Source: Candidatus Aminicenantota bacterium (GTDB taxonomy: Bacteria > Acidobacteriota > Aminicenantia > S016-38). From it: 32,197 bases of DNA. Shown piece by piece: positions 24,852 through 31,633 of the stretch. The stretch is taken from positions 1-32,197 of the forward strand of contig JALXBI010000123.1 of NCBI GenBank assembly GCA_026991555.1, in the 5' to 3' direction. Position numbers and translations under genes: made by a program. How positions within the stretch are numbered: the first letter of the stretch is position 1; every line of letters begins with the position of its first letter. Below the pieces are notes generated by a model. That model searched no databases, was not told where the DNA came from, and saw only the letters and a list, made by a program, of their open reading frames with translations.

Positions 24852-25598
24852 ATGAGAAAATTGTTGCCCTTCATTATCGCAGTGTCTCTGGTTTTGCCTT
24901 TAAAGGCAATAGGGTTTGAATTTTTCGGTGGAGCAGGAGTTTGGTCTCTCAATCTTCTCAAAGGCAAAATCGAAGATTTCGCCCGCGACAGAGTGGACGA
25001 GGTTTTAAAGAGTAAGCTTGAGGAGGAATATCCTCAGCTGAAGGGAGCAGATTACCAGCATTCGGAAACTTTTTCTTCAGGGGGTGGGAATTTTTCGGGG
25101 GGATTCAGGATTTATCCCGGCGGGAAAAATTCGGGCTTCAGCCTCGGATTTAGCTTCATAAAGCTCACCATGGATGTAAGGCTTGACGGGGATATAACTG
25201 TTACCAAAGATAGCGACCGTGCCGAAATATCAGGAGGAGGAAAGGTGGTCATTAATTCCTATGGAGCCATGCTTTCCATGAGGGGTCTATTTTTCCCTTC
25301 CCTTCCCGTAACCCCTTACATTTCCTTGGGGTTAGGAGCTGGAACCCTTCAGGGAGAAGCCTCTTATGAGGGCCATGGCACCGTGTGGTATCGGGGAAAT
25401 CAGGAAGATTTCAGTCAAAAGGAAACCAAAACTATAGACCAGCTCAGGCAAGAGGGTAAAGACATCCCCAGTGTCCTTCCCATTTTCCAGCTGGGTATAG
25501 GGATAGATGGAATGGTGGGTGAAGGCTTTTCCTTTTTTGTAGAAGGTGGGATTCTTGATGGTTTCTATCTGGGCGGCGGGATTCTCTACAGGTTCTAA
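24852..25598 (+). CDS. Exported beta-rich protein, probably outer membrane or periplasmic
   Basis: A 248-residue protein with signal peptide (about 1-20, MRKLLPFIIAVSLVLPLKA), then FEFFGGAGVWSL and many alternating Gly/aromatic beta strands, ending in GGILYRF with terminal Phe, as in outer-membrane barrels. Segments such as PYISLGLGAGTLQGEASY resemble small OMP barrels. The frame opens at TTG 24846, but the ATG at 24852 fits the signal peptide and the -10 spacing. Function unknown. Its stop overlaps the convergent glnA stop. Confidence 0.75.
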   Translation: MRKLLPFIIAVSLVLPLKAIGFEFFGGAGVWSLNLLKGKIEDFARDRVDEVLKSKLEEEYPQLKGADYQHSETFSSGGGNFSGGFRIYPGGKNSGFSLGFSFIKLTMDVRLDGDITVTKDSDRAEISGGGKVVINSYGAMLSMRGLFFPSLPVTPYISLGLGAGTLQGEASYEGHGTVWYRGNQEDFSQKETKTIDQLRQEGKDIPSVLPIFQLGIGIDGMVGEGFSFFVEGGILDGFYLGGGILYRF

Positions 25599-26941
25599 AA
25601 ATAAAGGATGAATTCTCCCGGGATAGGTTTTCCATACACGAAGTTTATCTCCTCCCGTTTCAAGGAAATCCATTTGGAAATTAGCGCCTCGCTAAATACC
25701 CCATCGCGCAGTAAATAATCGTTGTCATCCTCCAGTTCCTTGAGCGCTTGCTCCAAGGAACCTGGCATCTCTTCCCTTAAAATAGCTCTACCCTCCTCGG
25801 CAGGTCCATATCCCATTTCCCCGGGATCAAGCCCCCTTATAACCCCATCAAGGCCTGCCATGATTATAGAGGAAAGAATCAGATACGGGTTTCCGGTAAA
25901 ATCAGGGGTTCTGAATTCTATCCTCGTTCTGGCAGGGTCTTTAATATAGCCGGGAATCCTGATGGCCGATCCCCTGTTACCCCTGCCGAAACTTATGGAG
26001 GAGGGAGCTTCAAACCCACCCCTTAGCCTCTTATAGGAGTTGGTGGAGGCATTGGTAAAGGCAGCCAGGGACTTTGCATGGTAAAGGAGCCCACCTATGT
26101 AGTGGAGGGCCCTGGTGCTGAGGTTTGCATATCCATCCTGGTTGTAGAAAACATTCTTCCCATCTTTCAGAACCATTTGATGCAGGTGCCAGCCGGTGCC
26201 AGCCTGATTGTAAATGGGCTTTGGCATAAAGGTGAGAGATAGTCCCTTCCTTGCAGCCAGCCCCTTGAGCAAGTACTTGATTTTAATGGCATTGTCCGCT
26301 GTCTCCAAGGTAGGACTAAAAACGGTCTCTATCTCCTGCTGGCCTGCCTGGCCCACTTCGTGATGGTGGTATTTAACCCTTATCCCCGCCTTCTCAAGAA
26401 GGGTCACCGCGGAATCTCTGAAGTTCAGAAACTCATCCTCAGGCAGTTCCCTGTGATACCCGTTGTAATATTCCCCTTTCTCAGAGCTCAGATGAAAGCC
26501 GCTGGAAAATGGCTCCTGATAAAATTCCGCATTATGAAATATATAAAACTCATACTCCGGCCCCCAGTAGAGGTCATCTCCCATCTGGGTTTTCTTCAAC
26601 ACCTCCAGGCTCTTTTCCAGGACGAACCGCGGGTCCAGGGGATAGCGGGTCCTTTCTTTATCGGCCATGTGAATTGAACAGAGAAAGGACATGGTGGGTT
26701 CTTCGTGAAAGGGGTCCATGAAGGCAGTTTCCAGAATGGGTTTTAACACCAGGTCCGAGGATTCAATCTTCACATACCCGTAACTGGAACCGTCAAAGCC
26801 CACCCCCTCCTCAATTATGTCCTCAAAATAGGAAACCGGCAGGGTTACATGGTGAAGTTTGCCCCTCAGATCAAGGGCTTTAAGGTCCACATACTTTATT
26901 TCTCCGCTCCGCAGCGTAGCAAGGATTTTTCCCCTATCCAT
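25595..26941 (-). CDS. glnA: Glutamine synthetase, type I
   Basis: Makes glutamine from glutamate, ammonia and ATP. The 448 residues contain FDGSS, EYEFYIF with metal-binding Glu, the ATP-site HHEVGQAGQQEIE, the NAGTGWHLHQ segment (written QAGTGWHLHQ here), SYKRL and EFRTPD. There is no adenylylation Tyr region, so it looks like the GSI-alpha class, controlled by feedback rather than by adenylylation. The ATG at 26941 is preferred over GTG at 26947 because GGAGG directly abuts the GTG but lies 5 bases before the ATG. Divergent from the tldD-like gene. Confidence 0.95.
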   Translation of the reverse strand: MDRGKILATLRSGEIKYVDLKALDLRGKLHHVTLPVSYFEDIIEEGVGFDGSSYGYVKIESSDLVLKPILETAFMDPFHEEPTMSFLCSIHMADKERTRYPLDPRFVLEKSLEVLKKTQMGDDLYWGPEYEFYIFHNAEFYQEPFSSGFHLSSEKGEYYNGYHRELPEDEFLNFRDSAVTLLEKAGIRVKYHHHEVGQAGQQEIETVFSPTLETADNAIKIKYLLKGLAARKGLSLTFMPKPIYNQAGTGWHLHQMVLKDGKNVFYNQDGYANLSTRALHYIGGLLYHAKSLAAFTNASTNSYKRLRGGFEAPSSISFGRGNRGSAIRIPGYIKDPARTRIEFRTPDFTGNPYLILSSIIMAGLDGVIRGLDPGEMGYGPAEEGRAILREEMPGSLEQALKELEDDNDYLLRDGVFSEALISKWISLKREEINFVYGKPIPGEFILYF

Positions 26942-26958
26942 GAGCACCTCCGGATGTT

Positions 26959-26967
26959 ATTATATCA
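26959..26967 (-). promoter_or_regulatory. Extended -10 promoter for glnA
   Basis: On the minus strand TGATATAAT: perfect TATAAT (26959-26964) with TG one base upstream. No clear -35. Start near 26952 would place GGAGG (26947-26951) at the very 5' end of an 11-base leader. Confidence 0.55.
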
Positions 26968-26985
26968 AAAGAGATTTTTTCGGCC

Positions 26986-28158
26986 ATGATGATAAGCGTA
27001 GGGGAAATTAAGAAGGATTACGAATCTTTAAAAGGGGTGGATTACAAGGATGTGTATGCAGAGATGAGCCTTAACCGGAGGGTCAAAGATGTAAGGGGAA
27101 AGGTATATCATTTTTATCACAAGGAGGCCGGAAAGGCCCTGAGATGGGTGGAAGGGGGGGCGGAATTTCTCAGAGCCCGATCTCTGCCGGTCCAGGAAGA
27201 GGTCGGGGAGGACTTCTTTCTGGAAGAAATCATAAAGAGACTAAGGGACAGAGGGGTTGAGGGAGATTTGACTGTAGGAGTTAAACTCAAAAAATCCATA
27301 GTATATAATGGTGGAAATCTGTGGAAAAAAAGAGAGGAAATTTACACGGTGGAGATCAGGGAAAAGGGGGTGACTCAGAGTTCTATATTCACTTCAAGGC
27401 CCGGTGATGTTTTCCTGGACGGCTTGGTCAGCGAATTGCAGGAAAAGCAAAGGGCCAGGAAACAATCAAGGCCGGTTCCCAGGGAGGGGGAGGTTTTTCT
27501 ACTTTTTACTGAATCCGCGGCCTCTTTTTTTGTCCACGAAATACTCTGGCATCCTCTGGAGCTTGATCTGGTCCTTAAGGGAGCCTCGTTTCTTAACCTC
27601 TCCTCATTGGGAAACAGGATTTTCCCCCGGGAAATTTCCCTGCTCTCTTCTTCTACTCTTCCCGATGATGAAGGTAATCCTCCTGGAGAGTTTGCACTTA
27701 TAAAAAATGGAAGACTCCTCAATTTCGCTTCCTCGGTTTTTTACTCCATGATATCCGGCATGCCTCTGATTCCTCACGGCAGAAGGGAGAGCTATATTCA
27801 CCATCCGGGGGTAAGGGCTCAAAAAACCTTCGTCCAAAGGGGAAGCCTATCCCAGCTGGAACTTCTGCGAAAAATAAACAGGGGAATCCTGATAAGGGAA
27901 ACGGAAAAAGCCTGGGTGGATTTCCCAAAGAGGCGGGCGATTTTCGGGGTAAAACTCGGATACTGGATAGAGAAGGGAGAAATTACCTTTCCCATCACTC
28001 CTGTAAAGGTATGGGCGAACTTACCTATAGAGGAAATCTGGCTTTCGGCGGAACTCAACAGGGAGGAGCATTTCTTCTGTATTAAAGAAGGTCAGAAAGT
28101 GGTCTTCTCCTCCCTTTCCCCGGATTTCCTGATAAAGGGATATGTCAAAAATGATTGA
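26986..28158 (+). CDS. TldD-like metallopeptidase, shortened
   Basis: A 390-residue TldD/PmbA (U62) family protein; E. coli TldD is about 480. The metal motif HEILWH fits HExxxH near residues 184-189, followed by PLELDLVLKGASF, then DDEGNPPGEFALIKNGRLLNF and HGRRES, in the same order as in TldD. TldD/TldE heterodimers degrade unfolded peptides and trim RiPP precursors such as microcin B17. The start (ATG 26986 or 26989) has no Shine-Dalgarno sequence. The next gene overlaps by 17 bases and encodes the non-catalytic partner. Confidence 0.83.
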   Translation: MMISVGEIKKDYESLKGVDYKDVYAEMSLNRRVKDVRGKVYHFYHKEAGKALRWVEGGAEFLRARSLPVQEEVGEDFFLEEIIKRLRDRGVEGDLTVGVKLKKSIVYNGGNLWKKREEIYTVEIREKGVTQSSIFTSRPGDVFLDGLVSELQEKQRARKQSRPVPREGEVFLLFTESAASFFVHEILWHPLELDLVLKGASFLNLSSLGNRIFPREISLLSSSTLPDDEGNPPGEFALIKNGRLLNFASSVFYSMISGMPLIPHGRRESYIHHPGVRAQKTFVQRGSLSQLELLRKINRGILIRETEKAWVDFPKRRAIFGVKLGYWIEKGEITFPITPVKVWANLPIEEIWLSAELNREEHFFCIKEGQKVVFSSLSPDFLIKGYVKND

Positions 28159-29137
28159 AGCTGCCAAAAGAATTATAGGGCACCTACAGTCTAAGGGCCA
28201 CGAGGGAGATGTTCTCGCCTTTAAGGAAGAGAGGATAACCGCACAAAAGGAAGTGGGTCTGAAAATTGGCTTTTCAAAAAGAAGCGGATTTTCCACCCGC
28301 TGGAGAGAAAACAGGAGGGGTGTTTTTTTCCATTTCTCCACTTCCCCTCTCCTGAACCCTGAAAGAGCTTTCCTTATAAGCGAAGCCGTGGAATTATCCC
28401 TTCCCTCGAGGATAAGAAAAAGTCCTGTAAAGCTCAGCGATGAAAGGGGATTACCCCTGGGAGAAGAACTTGATTTTCCGGACTGGATTTTTGAATTCGG
28501 AGGAACGGAAAGAAAGCTGTTTCTTCAAAACACCCGGGGAGCTAAGGCCGAGTATTCGGAAACCCTCTTTTACTTCAGAGGGGAAATCGCGGGAGAAGAA
28601 CTGATTATCTGGAGCAGGAAAAGGGATTTTCCGGAAAACCTCCGAAGCCCGGGAGGAAAATATATGGTCCTTCATCCTCTGGCCAGCTTTAAGCTTGTAA
28701 GAGCATTACTTTCAGGGAAAATTAATATAAAGGGCTTCCCGGCAAGCATTACCGAAAATCCGGCCATTGACTATGCTCCTGGAAGCTACCCCTTTGATGC
28801 TTCCGGAAGGGATATGAAGAGGAGGCTGGTTTTCAAAAAGGGCAAAATTAAGGCCCAGAAACCAATCCATCTTCTGAGAAAATCACCGGACTCCCCGCCT
28901 TCCTTAGGCTGGACCAATATAGTAATGGAACTTCCCGAAGTAAATTGCGATTATTTTACCCTGGTTTTAAATCTCAGGGTATACGGTACCCTCACCGAAC
29001 TCGTCACAGAGGAGGGAAAAGTGAGGGAGGTGAATACTGAAACCCTCCTCTCTTCCGCAAGGGGCAAAATAAGAGACGGCTGGTTTATAGGGCCTCCTTT
29101 CATAAAATCCGATTATATACTCCTTCAGTATTCGTAA
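28142..29137 (+). CDS. TldE/PmbA-like partner protein, shortened
   Basis: A 331-residue protein lacking HExxxH, as TldE does; E. coli TldE is about 450. Similarity rests on the order of segments: an N-terminal beta region (LKIGFSKRSGFSTRWREN), the central LHPLASFKLVRALL, PFDASGRDMKRRLVFKKGKI matching the family's FDGEG-type loop, and a C-terminal GWFIGPPFIKSDYIL. It is divergent, so the call leans on its overlap with the TldD-like gene. It probably caps the protease chamber. The last 13 bases overlap a small gene on the other strand. Confidence 0.75.
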   Translation: MSKMIEAAKRIIGHLQSKGHEGDVLAFKEERITAQKEVGLKIGFSKRSGFSTRWRENRRGVFFHFSTSPLLNPERAFLISEAVELSLPSRIRKSPVKLSDERGLPLGEELDFPDWIFEFGGTERKLFLQNTRGAKAEYSETLFYFRGEIAGEELIIWSRKRDFPENLRSPGGKYMVLHPLASFKLVRALLSGKINIKGFPASITENPAIDYAPGSYPFDASGRDMKRRLVFKKGKIKAQKPIHLLRKSPDSPPSLGWTNIVMELPEVNCDYFTLVLNLRVYGTLTELVTEEGKVREVNTETLLSSARGKIRDGWFIGPPFIKSDYILLQYS

Positions 29138-29244
29138 TCTTCCTGAAACTCAGGAAATCTGTCCTTTATTATCCTCTGGCCCAATAAAAATCCCAGTGCA
29201 AAGGCCGTCCCAACAGCTAAGAAGAAAAAGAAGGAAGACTTCAT
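29125..29244 (-). CDS. 39-residue single-span membrane protein
   Basis: A short gene reading MKSSFFFFLAVGTAFALGFL and continuing to an acidic end, EFQEDYEY. Residues 4-22 form one hydrophobic span with small-residue packing (GTAFALGFLLG), followed by a basic patch QRIIKDR. An ideal AAGGAGG sits 6 bases before the ATG. The layout resembles small YtxH-like or assembly-type membrane peptides; function unknown. It is convergent with, and overlaps by 13 bases, the TldE-like gene. Confidence 0.7.
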   Translation of the reverse strand: MKSSFFFFLAVGTAFALGFLLGQRIIKDRFPEFQEDYEY

Positions 29245-29261
29245 TTTCCACCTCCTTTAAA

Positions 29262-29290
29262 ATTTTGACATTTCAGGCTTTTTCTGTCAA
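29262..29290 (-). promoter_or_regulatory. Possible promoter for the 39-residue gene
   Basis: On the minus strand a perfect TTGACA (29285-29290), 17-base spacer and CAAAAT (29262-29267). Start near 29255 would put the ribosome binding site at the 5' end of the message, as predicted for glnA. Confidence 0.4.
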
Positions 29291-29301
29291 GGGGTGCTTC
29301 C

Positions 29302-29330
29302 TTGACTTGCCCTGTTTTTTCTTTTACACT
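29302..29330 (+). promoter_or_regulatory. Sigma-70-type promoter for the 29359 gene
   Basis: TTGACT (29302-29307), 17-base spacer, TACACT (29325-29330). Predicted start near 29337; the leader of about 22 bases carries GGGAGG before the ATG. Divergent from the minus-strand promoter at 29262-29290. Confidence 0.65.
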
Positions 29331-29358
29331 AATATAAATTCCTGCAAGGGAGGTTAGT

Positions 29359-30045
29359 ATGAGGAAACTGCTGGTAGGTTTTTTATTTTTGGGCTTACTT
29401 GGAGCGGTGGAAATAAATATAAACCATCACGACCTTAACTGCTCTTACATAATAACCAAGGACAAACCCCTTGGAAAAATATTCAGCTCCATGGACGAGG
29501 ACTTCAAGAAGCAGACCTTCGCCGAGGGGGACATAGTATTCGCCAAGGGCCATCTCAACGTGGGAGAAAGCTATAGTATTATAGGAATGGAGACCTCCCT
29601 TTCCCACGGTTACAAAGTTTACCGCCTTCAGGGATATGGTAAAGTGCTCCGCAAGGAGGGGAAGGTTTTTCTCATCAAGATTGAAAAATCGTGCACAGGT
29701 GTAAGGCTCGGCTCCTTTTTGTATCCCCTGGTTTCCGAAAGGGGATTCACCCTGAACCTTGAACCCATTAACGAAGAAACCGTAGCTCCTCCGGGACCAG
29801 CCGGCCATGTTCTCTTTATACAATCCCAGCTCAAACAACTGGGAGAAGGATGGGCCATAGTGGACGGAGCGAAAAAACTTGGCCTTAAAAGGGCCGACAT
29901 CGTAATGGTTTTCCAGAAGCTTGGAGATGTAAGAAAACCCGTTTCCCTGGGGGTGGTTTTAAGAACCGCTGGAGATTATGCGGTCATACAGACCCTCCTT
30001 CCCATATCTGCGGTGCGAAAGGGTTACTTAGTTTATAAGAAATAA
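29359..30045 (+). CDS. Secreted protein of unknown function
   Basis: A 228-residue protein with a short signal peptide (about 1-16, MRKLLVGFLFLGLLGA) followed by beta-rich sequence. Two parts look alike in style: FAEGDIVFAKGHLNVGESYSI near 54-74 and GEGWAIVDGAKKLGLKRADIV near 160-180, each a G-D/A-I-V strand-turn pattern of the kind seen in SH3-like or LysM-associated domains, so an internal duplication is possible. Two Cys (about 29 and 113) could form a disulfide. No lipobox or catalytic motif. It has its own strong promoter; the Pur-alpha-like gene follows after 17 bases. Confidence 0.75.
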   Translation: MRKLLVGFLFLGLLGAVEININHHDLNCSYIITKDKPLGKIFSSMDEDFKKQTFAEGDIVFAKGHLNVGESYSIIGMETSLSHGYKVYRLQGYGKVLRKEGKVFLIKIEKSCTGVRLGSFLYPLVSERGFTLNLEPINEETVAPPGPAGHVLFIQSQLKQLGEGWAIVDGAKKLGLKRADIVMVFQKLGDVRKPVSLGVVLRTAGDYAVIQTLLPISAVRKGYLVYKK

Positions 30046-30062
30046 AAACAGCGAGGGAGAAA

Positions 30063-30275
30063 ATGGAAAGAAGAAACCTTTCGTCCAAGACCATCAAGAT
30101 CGAAAACAAAAAATTTCATTTTGACCTTATGGAAAATCACCGGGGTAAATACCTGAGAATAACTGAAAAAAGCGGAGGCAAATCCAGCATAGTTATCCCT
30201 GAAAGCGGGATAAAGGAATTTAAGCAGGCTCTGCTGGAATTCCTTCAGGAAAACGAGATGGAAGCTCTTTCCTGA
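30063..30275 (+). CDS. Single-repeat Pur-alpha-like nucleic-acid-binding protein
   Basis: A 70-residue protein whose middle (about 14-62) matches the PUR repeat pattern: KKFHFDLMENHRGKYLRITE, then GGKSSIVIP and a helix KEFKQALLEFLQEN. From memory, human Pur-alpha repeats read [20 protein letters not shown] with a similar Gly-Lys-Ser turn and final helix. Borrelia BpuR is a comparable single-repeat protein that dimerises and binds RNA and DNA. GAGGGAG precedes the ATG. It could be a global RNA/DNA binder or regulator; targets are unknown. Confidence 0.72.
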   Translation: MERRNLSSKTIKIENKKFHFDLMENHRGKYLRITEKSGGKSSIVIPESGIKEFKQALLEFLQENEMEALS

Positions 30276-30316
30276 ATTTTCCTTCGTCAAAAACAATTTT
30301 AAAAGGAGGTGCACTC

Positions 30317-31633
30317 ATGCGTAGGAGAGTTCTTATCATGGGGGCAGCGGGAAGGGATTTTCACAATTTTAATGTTTATTTCAGGGACCGGGAGGAATTC
30401 GAAGTGGTGTGTTTCACCGCTACCCAGATTCCCAATATAGAGGGCAGGGTTTACCCCCCGGAGCTGGCGGGAAAACTCTACCCTGAAGGTATACCCATTT
30501 ACCCGGAATCGCAACTAACGGAGCTTATCAAAAAATACAAAATTGAAAAGGTGGTTTTCGCCTACAGTGATGTCTCCCATGAATATGTAATGCACAAGGC
30601 CTCAGAGGCATTGGCTGCGGGAGCTTCCTTTTCAATCCTTGGACCAGAAGAAACCATGCTGAGCTCCAGGCTTCCTGTGGTGGCAGTAACTGCGGTAAGG
30701 ACAGGATGCGGAAAAAGTCAGACCTCCAGAAAGGTGGTGAAAATCCTGGCATCCCACGGAAAAAAGGTGGCGGTAATCCGCCATCCCATGCCCTACGGAG
30801 ACTTAGTAGCCCAGAGGGTTCAGCGTTTCGCCTCCTTTGAGGACATGGACAAAGCCAACTGCACCATTGAGGAAAGGGAAGAATATGAGCCCCACATAAG
30901 GATTGGAGCTGTAGTATGGGCAGGGGTGGATTACGAAGCAATCCTGAGGGAAGCGGAGAAGGAAGCCGACATAATACTCTGGGACGGGGGAAACAACGAC
31001 CTTCCCTTTTACAAGCCTGACCTCCACATCGTGGTGGCCGATCCCCACAGACCGGGCCACGAGAGGAAATACCATCCCGGAGAGGCCAACTTCCGCAGAG
31101 CCGATGTTATCATAATCAACAAGGAGGAGACCGCAGACCGGGCAGGAGTGGAGGAAATATGGAATTCGGCCAAGCAACTTAATCCCTCAGCCATACTCAT
31201 AGACGCTGCATCCCCCATTTTCGTGGAAGACGGAAAACTCATAGGGGGTAAGAAGGTTCTGGTCATAGAGGACGGTCCCACGGTAACCCACGGGGAAATG
31301 GGATACGGAGCAGGATACATGGCTGCCAAAAAATACGGAGCCGCAGAGATAATAGATCCCAGGCCCTTCGCCGTGGGATCCATCAGGGACACCTTTAACA
31401 AATACTCGCACCTGAAAGAAGTGCTGCCTGCCATGGGATACGGACCCCAGCAGATGAGGGAACTGGAAGAGACCATAAACAATTCCGATGCTGAAGTGGT
31501 GGTAGTGGCAACCCCCATTGACTTAGGGAGAATACTTAAGATAAACAAGAAGGCAGTAAGGGTCCTTTACGAACTTCAGGAAATCGGAGAGCCCACCTTA
31601 GAGGATGTTCTGAGACAGAAGGGAATTATATGA
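30317..31633 (+). CDS. P-loop GTPase of the cyclic 2,3-diphosphoglycerate synthetase-like family
   Basis: A 438-residue protein of the COG2403/cDPGS-like group. The N-terminal domain starts RRRVLIMGAAGRDFHNFN and includes YPEGIPIYPESQL; the NTP-binding domain begins near residue 117 with a P-loop, RTGCGKSQTS. VIRHPMPYGDL, LWDGGNNDLPFY and DPHRPGHE follow. Methanothermus cDPGS makes cyclic diphosphoglycerate, a thermoprotectant, but most bacterial homologues are untested. GGAGGTG precedes the ATG. The carbamate kinase gene overlaps its stop by 4 bases, a pairing that hints at a role near carbamoyl phosphate. Confidence 0.85.
   Translation: MRRRVLIMGAAGRDFHNFNVYFRDREEFEVVCFTATQIPNIEGRVYPPELAGKLYPEGIPIYPESQLTELIKKYKIEKVVFAYSDVSHEYVMHKASEALAAGASFSILGPEETMLSSRLPVVAVTAVRTGCGKSQTSRKVVKILASHGKKVAVIRHPMPYGDLVAQRVQRFASFEDMDKANCTIEEREEYEPHIRIGAVVWAGVDYEAILREAEKEADIILWDGGNNDLPFYKPDLHIVVADPHRPGHERKYHPGEANFRRADVIIINKEETADRAGVEEIWNSAKQLNPSAILIDAASPIFVEDGKLIGGKKVLVIEDGPTVTHGEMGYGAGYMAAKKYGAAEIIDPRPFAVGSIRDTFNKYSHLKEVLPAMGYGPQQMRELEETINNSDAEVVVVATPIDLGRILKINKKAVRVLYELQEIGEPTLEDVLRQKGII

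Noticed and set aside
26986-29244. RiPP biosynthetic cluster with the 39-residue peptide as precursor of the TldD/TldE-like proteases
   Set aside because: The peptide is a membrane span with an acidic tail, has no leader/core layout, is on the opposite strand, and no modification enzyme is nearby.
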